NCBI GenBank assembly: GCA_963678675.1
Contig: OY783200.1
Location: forward strand, 18,282,603 to 18,346,602
Direction: 5' to 3'
Source: Xiphydria camelus
Taxonomy: Eukaryota; Arthropoda; Insecta; Hymenoptera; Xiphydriidae
DNA length: 64,000 nt
A program made the translations under genes and the position numbers. Shown piece by piece: positions 10,554 to 20,751 of the stretch (positions are counted from its first letter, which is position 1; each line of letters opens with the position of its first letter). Under the pieces are notes generated by a model, which had not been told where the DNA came from, did no database searches, and saw nothing but the letters and a program-made list of their open reading frames with translations.

Positions 10554-11440
10554 CCCTCATACACTCCTTGTGGATGATAGCTATTTCACCCATTTTCAAT
10601 GTTGAACAGTTCTCTTTCGCCCATTTTACAAACTATAGGATTAACTTCCAATGCATTTGTTCAAAGCGTAATCTTATTGCAGAAAAATACATTATTTAAT
10701 AGCCTAAATTAAAATACATAAAACAAATTAACATGTTACACGAACAATCTTTGAGTGATATTTCACCCATACACGTTATTAATCTAGATTGCCATCTATT
10801 TTATATGCGCTTTTGTGGTTGAAGCCGTAGATGCTTGTTGACGTAAATTCGCGACATATAATATAAAATGGAGAAACCAGAGGTGGAAATTCTTTTGTTT
10901 TTTCATTTTCGATGCATCTAAAGAGTACTGTTTCAGATCGCAGATTAAACATTGATTTCATACAATTAATATAGGACAAAACACTAGCTGTGTGTGGCTA
11001 TTTTTATAGTAAAAAAAATGAATACTCGACAGAAGGTAAATAGTAATACACGGCTAAATTAATCTGCTATTGACGATGTTGCTGGACCTGCAGGCTCGTC
11101 GAAGTCTAAAGAAAGGAATATATTAAGCAATGCTTGTTGCCAACTATGTGTTGATAAAGATGTGGTGGTAAAGATCGTAAGGCTTATTCGACATGTGTGA
11201 AGTGCCACAAGTGTTTGTATGGTGAAAATAAGGTTGCTATTTGTTTTTGCACTGCCTGTAGAATCACTTGTAATATTACTTTAAATAGCGAGTAAAACAT
11301 ATAGAATATCATAATGCGTAGTAACGAAATAAATTGAAATTTCATGTAATGATAGTCACTGAGTTGACATAGAATATGGTTGGGTGAAATGTCACCCAAG
11401 GAGCTAATGTGTAATTATATTTTCCAGGGGAGTGTAAGGG
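10554..11440 (+). mobile_element. piggyBac-like element, copy 1
   Basis: It is flanked by TTAA at 10550-10553 and 11441-11444. Ends are CCCTCATACACTCC and GGAGTGTAAGGG, with subterminal words TATTTCACCCATTTTC and GGGTGAAATGTCACCCAAGG. TTAA targets and CCCT/GGG ends are the hallmark of piggyBac. At 887 bp it is far too short for a full transposase gene. It aligns along its length with 18127-19698 minus the insertion there. Confidence 0.85.
11063..11295 (+). pseudogene. Remnant of piggyBac transposase C-terminal cysteine-rich domain
   Basis: Read from 11063 the frame gives a polar linker and then ACCQLCVDKD. A 14-bp extra segment (about 11160-11173) relative to the copy at 19335 breaks the frame. 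In the next frame it resumes as DRKAYSTCVKCHKCLYG and ICFCTACRITC before a stop at 11295. Paired cysteines at this spacing near the end of a TTAA element match the zinc-binding tail that piggyBac transposases use for DNA binding. The catalytic aspartate region is absent, so this cannot be an active enzyme. Confidence 0.7.
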
Positions 11441-11444
11441 TTAA

Positions 11445-11559
11445 ATTTAATATAATTGTATGTTCAGCTCAACACAAATATTGAATAAAAATTTCATAAG
11501 AGAGTATATTAATTTCCATAATCACGTGCTTTGGATAAAATCTTTGTGCACGATTACAT
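11445..11559. other. AT-rich spacer
   Basis: Nothing recognised between the piggyBac copy and the GC-rich island. Confidence 0.4.
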
Positions 11560-12260
11560 TCAATTTAACGTAAATTTAACGTAAAGGGTAAATAATTCCC
11601 GCTATGCAGTTCGCCTATGATTCGTAGATCGGCGAGCAATGTCGTAATAATTACGTTCGCAGGTAGACAGGAAGGCTGTAGAGAGCTAGTCGGGTTGGCA
11701 GTCAGGCGAAGCCTCGCGCGTTCTCTATACCAATGGCATGTTGCCGAGGTTAATTGTATTGGCTCCCTCGTCCTCATTCTCATTCAATCGTGATCATTAC
11801 CGCGCGGAGCATCCTCCTACGTGTCACGCACACACGGACGCTTTCTTAACACAAGCGTAGCAAAAGACGTGCACAGATGCGATGACCGCGCAGACGCTTC
11901 ACGTATCTCGGTCGCGTGTGTGGGGTATACGGGAGGATAGGTGATCCTCCGTCCCAACCCTCGTCCCGCCGCGTGCCTCGTTCTGTCGTCGCGGACCGAA
12001 CTAACGAACGAAGAAACGAATGAGTGCATCGCATGCACGTTTCTCCGTTCCGCCTCTATCGGTACAAATTAATAGCATCTACCTCGGCCTGGTGTATCGA
12101 CCGTGGACGACAAACGATAACCCGGTGGTTGGCGAAGATCATCATTGCAGTTGCACGGGACGTAGACGTGGTCTATGATCAGCGATAGTGAATCGCTTTT
12201 TCTTGTTAAAGTGCAGATGGTGAAGCGCGTTAGTTGTCTGCTGCATATGGTGCTCGTTTA
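11560..12260. other. CpG-rich island without supported exon
   Basis: GC content and CpG frequency rise. Several minus-strand frames (11565-11783, 11817-12038) have no recognised domain. Possible promoter, untranslated exon or conserved regulatory DNA. Confidence 0.4.
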
Positions 12261-12426
12261 ATAATACCGAGTAGTGTTATAGCAGATATGTATCTCACTT
12301 CTTCACTAAATGTAACGCTTACGTCAGTCGCGGTTTCTATAATTAATGCAGCATGAATTGTACTTCGTTAGACTACGCTTTAAGTCTGAGAAGAGTTGGG
12401 CCATCTAGCGGTGGGTGAGGAATTAA

Positions 12427-12668
12427 CCCTCTAAGGACGAAGTTTTCCACAGCATAAAATTTATGGAAAAAAGTTATTATCAGATTATTTTGGTAGTGTT
12501 AACATATGTAAGTGATGTTTTATCAGGAAAAGATAATTTTTTTCATAAATTTGAATACTAAGCATAACAAATATGTTACAGCCAGTGCCGGGTCAAAAAT
12601 CTCCAATCACCGTCGTAATTGTAAACAGATAGAAACGTAACGAAAATGTAGTCGTCGTCATTAGAGGG
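12427..12668. mobile_element. 242-bp TTAA-site MITE
   Basis: TTAA at 12423-12426 and 12669-12672 flank ends CCCTCTAAGGACGA and, from the other strand, CCCTCTAATGACGACGAC. This is the piggyBac-type signature. There is no coding sequence. Confidence 0.85.
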
Positions 12669-12672
12669 TTAA

Positions 12673-14828
12673 TGTAGGGTAACGCGTGGTTGACAGTGAG
12701 CCAGTGGTACACAGTGGATCATTCTCATAAATATTTACCTAAACATCTATCGATATCGCGCTTCTACCTGTACATACCTACGTATCATTTTACTGACTCT
12801 TACGAGTTAGTAGTCACTCGTTAGTGTTGGCATACGAACATGCTATGAACATTTTTACATTTCCTTGCCATCAAAGTAGTAGATCATGTAAGTATTTGTT
12901 TTTTTTTTGTTATGAAACGAGCATATGTGGCCCTCGCTCCGCTCGGGAAAGCTAGCGAGTTCCCACAAAATGTAAATTAAAGGGATAAACTTTCAACTTC
13001 AAAAATCATAAAGCTGAACTAAGTCATCATATTCTCAATAGAACAGCGCTTACGTCGATGAAAGAAAGATCCCTTCTTTATTTAATTGCATATATATATA
13101 TATTGATTTATTCAGCTAGTAGTTCAGGCAATATTGCTGTTGCATTAAGTGATAATTGACACGTGTTATAGCCGTCGATAGAAAATCTTTAGTCAAACCA
13201 CGTAGTGAAAATAACCTAAAATAAAAATGTCGGGTTGGTGAACAGTAAATCAAAACATTTCAGTACACAGCGAACCGGTTTAAAGTTTAATTAGTATAAG
13301 AAAGTGATTAGTTGTTAAGTATATAAAATTATAAACTATTTTGTTTGTCGAGAATTTATTTCTTATTTTCTACATTGTTTTTCTAGTAGAGCTCTCTACA
13401 TTAGTAAATATAATAATATAATACCATATCTCCTGTAAGACTAATTTCATAAAAAAATATTCTGTTTTGCTTTTGCTTTTTATTTTTGACAAAATTTCAT
13501 ACTGTGACCTATTGCGTATCATCGTGGTTTAGTGTACCTACGCAATTGGTTTATTGTGTACCGGGTATCGTACACAATGAACCAATTTCCATATTTGAAA
13601 TAAAACGTTGTAGTTTAATTCTTTCGAAAGAGTTACACTTTTTAAGTAGTACTCAAATAAATTAGAATAACTGCTGAATCTATGTACCACGTTTTGTTAG
13701 GAACCTTTCATAAGTTCAAAAGTTAGACGCCCACGAAAGAAGAGTTGTTCACTGACAACCATGTTACCCTACATGTATCACGTTAATATAATTTCGTTCT
13801 CGGAGTAATATTTATTTGCATTTTCAATCGTGTAAATTTAGCTAAGACTCATTCGATCTCACTTATTTTAGATAAACGAGTATGATTGAACTATGTTTTT
13901 TCATTCCACTAACGAATAAGTTACCTCTCTGAATATAAATTCTTATAAAATCCCGATAGGTCTATTTTTATAAGAAAATAAATGTTTCGAGAAATAGTGG
14001 ATCTTTCTCTCGATCTATATAAGCAAATCCTTAGCTAAAATCCAGTTTAACCAATTATATATGTACTTACATATTCTATAAATATCTAGGACATTTATAT
14101 TGACATCGTAAAATATACAACGCGACGTCTTTATTTATTTCTCATTGGAAGAGTCCCTTCTTGGTAGAGCACTAAATACAGGGTCTCGAGGAACGGCACT
14201 GTGAACAAAGAATCGGATGAAAATAATTAACAAACTCGTCGACGTGTATGAATCGGTATGTGGCACACCGGGAGAGTTATGCCAGAATTATCAAGAAATA
14301 AATAACCGAAAGTGGGACTCGTGTATCTATGTATTACGAGAGTCTGTTAACGTCTCAACGCCGGGCGCGTAGGAAAAGTCTGAATTTATGAATTGTACGA
14401 CTGTGAAACTCGGTGGTCCGACTTTTCGAGGGAAGTACATAGTCCTTAGTGACTAAATTAATGAACGCACTGCGCGGTTTTCTAAATTCTCACGTACAGC
14501 GCATGCCGATTTTTGCATATTCTTTTAATCATTTTGTTTTCAACGACATTACAGATATCCGTACTATAAATAAAAGATAGTGACTTTTCAAAATTTATAT
14601 TACCGTTAACTTAATTTAAAATTCCCGCAATTCAACTTAATTCGATTGTTCTTGTTTCAATCATAAATGGACCTATTATTTTAATTTCAATATAATATGT
14701 ATAAGTATATTTTACGTGTGCGTTACGCGGAAAGATGATTTTTACTTTACTGTTATGCTTTTTACTTTTTACTGTTGGCGTATTCTAAAAATAAGCAGCC
14801 TTTCTTTCCATAACTAAACAACTATATC
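12673..14828. other. 2.2 kb of AT-rich DNA with one tiny hairpin
   Basis: A TA run lies near 13091-13103. At 13545-13586 ATTGGTTTATTGTGTAC and GTACACAATGAACCAAT pair around an 8-base loop. A CGCTCCGCTCGG patch lies near 12930. No gene, transposon end pair or tandem repeat is recognised in the rest. Confidence 0.45.
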
Positions 14829-14830
14829 AC

Positions 14831-14896
14831 ACTTGTGATAATCATCTCATACCATCGATTCTCGATGTCAATTGGAAGACAATCATTATCACAAGT
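14831..14896. repeat. Short hairpin
   Basis: ACTTGTGATAAT at the start pairs exactly with ATTATCACAAGT at the end. The 66-bp unit may be a very small MITE. Confidence 0.5.
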
Positions 14897-14951
14897 ACCC
14901 ATACCACTAACGTACAACTACAAGGAAAAGTAGTCTTACACTACCTACTTA

Positions 14952-15683
14952 CACTGAGAGAAAAGACAAGGGTAAAATTAATCTTGTTGCTAGGTAAACA
15001 TTGTTATAGTTGAAGGAACCACTTTTATATTATATCTTAGCATGGATTTAGTAACCATAACTACTATGAAATATAATAGTTGTGTGTATTCTTGAGATTA
15101 GTACGATAATTATAGTAATAAGAACTAATTGTAATAGTAAACTATTTTACTAATTTGAAATAGTTGAAACCACTTTTAGTTAAAGTTAACATCTACTACT
15201 GAAATACATTATTTTTACTATGAATTCAGAGATTACGTAGATTGAGAAAAAAGATAAGGGTTGTATTAACTATCTCGCTGGGTAAAAATGCTTGTAGTTG
15301 TAGGAACCATAATTTAATAATATACAATTATTACCTATTTAGTAGTCGTAACTACTGTTAAGTAGTTGGATGCACTAGTATTGGGAATAGTGCAATAATT
15401 ATAGTAATAAGAATCCATTCAATAGTAAATTATAAACATGTGATGGTAAATATGTAGTATATATTACCATAAATAAATGATAAATATTGCTATATGAAAT
15501 CAGTCAACTCGAAGCAGTAAATTTTACTATTGCGAAATAGTTTCTATGTATCGTAATACTTATCAGAAAATCATGGCTAATATTACTATTATATTTTACT
15601 ATTAATCTAGTTTGTGACCCCCGAACATGTGACATCGAAATAGTAAAAAAAAAGTAAGCTTTACTATTTTTTTTCTCTCAGTG
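14952..15683. mobile_element. 732-bp MITE with CACTGAGAG ends
   Basis: TA at 14950-14951 and 15684-15685 flank inverted ends CACTGAGAGAAAAGA and CACTGAGAGAAAAAAAA. The interior has phrases repeated in direct order about 310 bp apart (GGGT(A)AAAATT..CTTGTAGTTG(A)AGGAACCA near 14972 and 15260), so it looks internally duplicated. No coding sequence. Confidence 0.8.
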
Positions 15684-15723
15684 TAAATGCGAGCATTTTA
15701 GAGATTACAATTTTTTTTTTTCG

Positions 15724-15783
15724 TACAGTAAGTCATTGCACCGAGAGAAATACATATAATTGTTGCATTCGCTTACTGTAAGT
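15724..15783. repeat. Short hairpin
   Basis: TACAGTAAGTCATTGCA pairs with TGCATTCGCTTACTGTA around a short loop. Confidence 0.5.
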
Positions 15784-15789
15784 AATAAA

Positions 15790-16640
15790 ATTGTATTATA
15801 ATAAGAACGATATTTTTTTTTCATTTCATTGCGATAAAACATCATTTTTAGTTTTTTTGAATCCACTGTAGTTCATCACAATTTCTAATTACTAGTTTTT
15901 CTTATTTTATCCAAGAACCACATGATACATCTTCGTGTATTTATATCACGAATAAGAAGTAGGTACATCGTTGCATTTGCGATGGACAAATGCCAATGAC
16001 AATCACCTCCAACGGAAATCGACGCCCCAGTACGCATAAGTGCATACGCATAACCCGGTACGACAACCCGCGAGATTTTTTCTATACGTTCTCCTCTTCT
16101 TTACCAGTCGCACATAAGCCCTGCCGCGAGTTGGTCGAACCGCGTTATTTATGCACTTTGCCCGGCGCATTCCATTCCTGAACCTCGAGCGAGTGAAGAA
16201 TGGATTTTAACGCGATTCTTACGAAATCGGTTCCTCCTCTTTCCCTCCCTTCCTCATGAAGCTCGCGTGAGCTCACTTCTCCCCCCCGTCGTCTGAGAAA
16301 ATTCCTTGTTGGTTCCGACCATTATATCTCCCGTAGGAACGTTAGTCCCACACTCCTCATCTTTTTTTAAACAAATTTCCGTCTCCTTCACATAACGCGC
16401 CGAGAAGAACAATTCATTACTGCTGAAGAACTTTATTGCGTTTATTTTAATTTTCCAGTGATAAATATTTTTAACGCAATATGAAAAAGTATGTACAATA
16501 CCTAATATTATTCTCTTCGCTAAAAAAAGATTACATTTTATAACAAAATATAATTTATACTATAATTTGTATTCGGGTTCTGGAGACCCGTCTTATACAG
16601 AGGAGTGAACTTTCTCATGCATACATGTAAGGGTTAATTG
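15790..16640. other. Mixed DNA with a GC-richer centre
   Basis: Around 15980-16320 the sequence is GC-richer and includes one 63-codon frame (15990-16181) with no recognised domain. Nothing else is supported. Confidence 0.35.
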
Positions 16641-16649
16641 AATAACTGA

Positions 16650-16868
16650 AACAAATATGGGACAGTCCGTGATATCTCTAGCCATTTGCTTCATTGGATA
16701 TTGAACAACTAATTATGGGACAATCGTGGGACAGTCCCAAATGTGGGACAGTAGAATAATCGAGGGAAACAGATCGTAATATCTGTAGACATTTATTTGG
16801 TAAACCAATAAGAAGTATAAATAATGAGCACTCGAGTAAAAGGAATTCTAATTCGAAGCCTCTTAGGC
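16650..16868. repeat. Short direct repeats around GGGACAGTCC
   Basis: ATGGGACAGTCCGTGATATC and GTGGGACAGTCCCAAATGTG occur with a third GTGGGACAGT, and AATATCTGTAGACATTT echoes ATATCTCTAGCCATTT. This may be the remains of a small element lying just before hairpin A. Confidence 0.4.
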
Positions 16869-17056
16869 TATATACCGAATGTTGCACGGGAAACCTATCA
16901 GGCGGGGGCCTTCTGAATGTCTCTGAATTTTACTTCGGCAGTGCAATTTATGAATCACTCGAGCACCGTCCAAGCACTGCCGAAGTCAAATTCAGAGAAA
17001 TTCAGAAGGCCCCCGCCTGATCGGTTTTCCGTGCGACACACACATTCGGTATATAT
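16869..17056. repeat. Hairpin A (188 bp, arms about 80 bp)
   Basis: TATATACCGAATGTTGCACG at the left pairs with CGTGCGACACACACATTCGGTATATA-type sequence at the right. Inside, GGCGGGGGCCTTCTGAAT and ATTCAGAAGGCCCCCGCC match exactly. The loop-proximal part contains CGAGCACCGTCCAAGCACTG, which is shared with hairpin B at 17740 and a relic at about 4795. Confidence 0.8.
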
Positions 17057-17739
17057 CTATATCTCTTAAATAATACGATCTCTAGACGGTATTCTGACCA
17101 ATGAGACACCCCATATCGATATCCTCTCATTTCATAAAACCAGATTGTGAACGCCAGCCTAAAGTCCTTTAACTCACAATTACTGGGCACGTAAAATACA
17201 ATATAAAATGTTCAAAAACAGGGGCCTTTGAAATCAGCCGAGATAAGTATTCAGACCAAATAAGTATAAATAAGTATTCGGTACGAGCTAAAGAATCCTT
17301 TCCTTATAGTGTTTCTTTAACGCTCGGCTGGGTCCGTCCTGCGTGTCGTTCGCGAGTTAGCGTGAACGTTCTATAATCGTATTCGAGATTCAAAGGGACT
17401 GGTGGCGTCGGTAGTCAGCTTGGGCTTGCTAATCAGAGATTTAATTGATACCGCGTGGTGAGCACGACCGAACCTCGTGCATACTCGCGTACGAGAACAT
17501 AGAAACACTCGTGCTCTCGCACGAAGCAAAAGGAGAGAACCGTAATACATATGTAACGCAACAGAGCGATGTGGGGATACGGGGGGCTGAGATGGAGGGA
17601 GAATGGGTTACGGGCTACTTAGTCCTCTGAGCTCTTCATTAGCAAAAGCTGAGTTGCCATCGCTACGATCCCGTCTTGTCAAACGCACGCGCGTTCGATT
17701 ATTATCGCGCGGCGACGTAGACGCACCTCTCCTCTTTAT
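17057..17739. other. Moderately GC-rich DNA, nothing recognised
   Basis: Contains short overlapping frames (17002-17190 minus, 17445-17630 plus, 17608-17829 minus) without domains. It lies between two related hairpins. Confidence 0.4.
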
Positions 17740-17945
17740 ACCTATATACCGTATGTCCAACGGCAAATCGGCCGCTCGTCGAGACCTTGAAACTTGACTT
17801 CGGCAGTGTTTGGACGGTGCTCGAGTCATTTATAACAGAAGAGTACGCAGCGTAAGAGTGAGAGTATCGTCCAAACACTGTCGGAGTCAAATTTCAAGGT
17901 CTTGACGAGCGGCCGGTTTGCCGTTGGACATACGTTATATGTAGG
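17740..17945. repeat. Hairpin B (206 bp), relative of hairpin A
   Basis: Left arm TATACCGTATGTCCAACGGC pairs with the right arm ending near 17945. TTGACTTCGGCAGTGTTTGG pairs with CCAAACACTGTCGGAGTCAA. The core GGACGGTGCTCGAG is the complement of the hairpin A core, and the outer arm TATACCGTATG matches TATACCGAATG of hairpin A. Confidence 0.8.
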
Positions 17946-18122
17946 TACGCGCATTACGTATTCTCAAAAAAGTGTCTACAGTTATTACTCTCGATCGTTC
18001 GTTACAGCCTTAGAGTTTGTCATCTATTAGTTCGCTCTCTCGTCGACTACTATTGAATAATCAACTTACTATTTTCATTTAGGGTTATTATCATCAGAGC
18101 GGTCAGCAGTGTGATCTTATTT
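17946..18122. other. Spacer
   Basis: Nothing recognised. Confidence 0.4.
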
Positions 18123-18422
18123 TTAATCCACATACGCTCCTTGGGTGCTATTTCACCCGTTTTCAATTTTGAACAGTTCCCTTTTAAACTATAGAATTAA
18201 CTTTCAACGGATGTGTTCAAAGCATAATCTTACGGGAAAAAATATAATATTTGATACCCCCTCAATTAAAATACATACAAAAAAATTAATATGTTACATG
18301 AACAATCTTTGAATGATAGTTCACCCATAATACATTGTTACTCTGGATCGTCATCTATTTGTTTACGTGCGTCTTTGTGGTTGAAGCTGCTGTTGCTTTT
18401 GTTGACGTAAATTCGCGATATA

Positions 18423-19091
18423 CCGGGTGATTCTTCAATATTGCGACAAACTTCAAGGACGGGTTCCTTGGATGAAAATAAGAAAAAAAGTTCCTATGAA
18501 CATGGGTCCGGAAACGCCAAGTTTCGGAGAAAGCAGGGTGTTTATTTTTATACAAATTTTCTATAATTACTAATATTAGGAAGTATATTTTTGCAGAACT
18601 TCCATTTTATTTATTTTTTGTAATAGGGTCTTCTTAGGAGTGTTAAATATGAAGAGTCCAGGGGAAAAACCCCGTCATCGACTCAAAGCTGATTTTGAGG
18701 AAAATGAGTTTTAAAGCTGTCGATGACAGGGTTCTTCCGCAGTACAGCTAATATTCAACTATACCTAACAATGAGATGACAGGGTTATTCTTCAAATCCG
18801 ATTGCATCATCGGATTCTACGCCTCAACATTCTTTAGAAACCACTTCGAGCCTGTTTCACCCCAAAATGTCGATGACGGGGTTTTTCCCCTGGACTCTTC
18901 ATATCATTTCAGAAGCAGAGATGCATCATTGCGTTTTAAATATTTTTTATTTTTTTGATAAGGTATTTAAAAATGTAGATCCGATACACAGTGTTTCTCT
19001 GTCCGGATCCATGTTCATAGGAACTTTTTTTCTTATTTTCATCCAAGGAACCCATTCTTGAAACTTGTCGCAATATTAAAGAATCACCCGG
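18423..19091. mobile_element. 669-bp mariner-type MITE with long inverted arms
   Basis: Ends CCGGGTGATTCTTCAATATT and, from the other strand, CCGGGTGATTCTTTAATATT, flanked by TA on both sides (18421-18422, 19092-19093). Arms exceed 100 bp, and an inner inverted pair (AGTCCAGGGGAAAAACCCCG) lies at about 18655 and 18875. The empty site is preserved in piggyBac copy 1 (GCGACATATAATATAAAA), which confirms the TA duplication. Confidence 0.9.
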
Positions 19092-19334
19092 TATAATATA
19101 AAATCGAAAAGCAGAGATAGGAACTCTTTTGTTTCTTCATTTTTGACATAGTAGTTCAATTGTTGTTGAAGAGACTACGAAGCATCTTAGAGTACATATT
19201 GCTTTAGATCGCAGACTAAACAGTGATTTCATAAAATTAGTATTGGATGAAAAGTTAGCTGTGTGTGGGTATTTGTGTAGTAAGAAAAAATGAATACTCG
19301 ACAAAAGGTAAATAGTAATACACGGCTAAATTAA

Positions 19335-19526
19335 TCTGCTATTGACAATGTTGCTGGATCTTCAGGTTTGTTGAAGTTCAAAAAAAGGAAAATATTGAGC
19401 GGTGCTTATTGCCAACCATGCGTTGATAACGATCGTAAGGCTTATTCGATATGTGTGAAGTTCCAAAATTATTTGTGTGGTGATCATAAGATTGTTGTTT
19501 ATTTTTGCGCTTCCTGTAGAATTTAA
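19335..19526 (+). pseudogene. piggyBac C-terminal domain remnant, copy 2
   Basis: From 19335 one frame runs without the frameshift seen in copy 1: AYCQPCVDNDRKAYSICVKF is followed by LCGDHKIVVYFCASCRI and a stop at 19526. Several cysteines present in copy 1 are replaced here (CVKC is CVKF), while CXXC pairs lost to the frameshift there are in frame here. Both descend from a common ancestor and both are dead. Confidence 0.65.
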
Positions 19527-19702
19527 TAATATTGTACTTTAAATATCGAGTAAAATATATAGAATATTATAATGCGTAGCGTCAAAATAAATTGAAATTC
19601 CATGTAATGATAGTCATTGAGTTAATGCAGAATACGATTGGGTGATGTATCACTCTTAAGGAACTTATGTGTAATTATTTCTAAGGGGAGTTTGAGGGTT
19701 AA

Positions 19703-20119
19703 AAAAGAATGCTCGAATGTTTGATTTTTGATGTAGGTACGTAAAAAAACGTGGGATGAAGTGAACCTGGGATACTCCTTTCCTTTTACGGCTTCAAGAA
19801 TAAAATCTGGTTTTGCACAGTATTATATCAAAATACTTTTGAATTAATGAGCTAGTTATTTTATGGTCATTATTATATCAGTAACTAGAATTTTGATTTT
19901 ATTGTTACGTTCACTTTGTTGTCAAAATGAGATCGGATCAATCAAATTCACGTCAATGAATTAATTTCCTTCATCAAATTGAAATTCTAATATAAAATAT
20001 TTCCTTTCAATAGGTTTTCGGAAATGATTTTAGTTTTTTAACATAACACATCGGTTCAAAGATCTAAAAATGTTAATCATCGTTAAGCACTATTTAAAAT
20101 ACTACTACTGTGAACTAGT
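19703..20119. other. AT-rich spacer
   Basis: Nothing recognised. Confidence 0.4.
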
Positions 20120-20360
20120 TATTTGAAGAAGCGCCTCGAATAACGTTGTAACCGACATTTTGTCGATATCGAGATTTCAACGGAAAAACTTTGTATATGA
20201 AGTAATACAACTGCTTAAAATTCAGTATATGAAGTATCATGATCAGTATCATGATCAGTAATTCAGTATATGATACTTCATATATACCACGTTTTTCCAT
20301 TGAAACCTCGATATCGACAAAATATCGGTTACAACGTTATTCGAGGCGCCTCTTCATTTA
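20120..20360. repeat. 241-bp hairpin ending exactly at the mariner end
   Basis: AAGCGCCTCGAATAACGTTG in the left arm pairs with the complementary CAACGTTATTCGAGGCGCCT in the right. CGATATCGAGATTTCAA also pairs. The loop contains a direct repeat of ATGATCAGTATC. The right edge (TTTA) touches the mariner end at 20361. Confidence 0.8.
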
Positions 20361-20751
20361 TTGGGTTGTCCGGAAAGTTGAAACGTAAAAGATTTAAATT
20401 TTAGTAGGGGAGATCGGGGGGTTATGAGACGGGTTTTGTTTTCGTAAAAAAGTATAATGAAAAACTTTTTTTCCGCGCATAAATGTTGTCAAATCGTGAG
20501 TAAGCATAACATCACTTTAAAAAAAGATGGGTTTGCTGAAATTTCAAAAAATCCTATAAGTTTGGCCTGTTAGCTCGAAAGTTTGTTTTTCTGGATTTTT
20601 ACAATGTTCGGGGGGTTGTGAGACACGCCTTCAAATCATAGAAAGTGGCATACGTTTATCAAAATTGTTTATTCAAATTAAAAAAAGAAAGCAAATGTTG
20701 CGGCTTACAATGTATTCAAGTTTAGAAAGGTTAGATTTTTACATATAACTA

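Larger units (their letters stand above)
18127..19698 (+). mobile_element. piggyBac-like element, copy 2, interrupted by a MITE
   Basis: TTAA lies at 18123-18126 and 19699-19702. It is homologous along its length to 10554-11440, for example TTGACGTAAATTCGCGA, GTGTGTGG and CACGGCTAAATTAATCTGCT. A 669-bp mariner-type MITE (18423-19091) is inserted in it. Without the insertion the copy would be about 0.9 kb. Confidence 0.85.
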
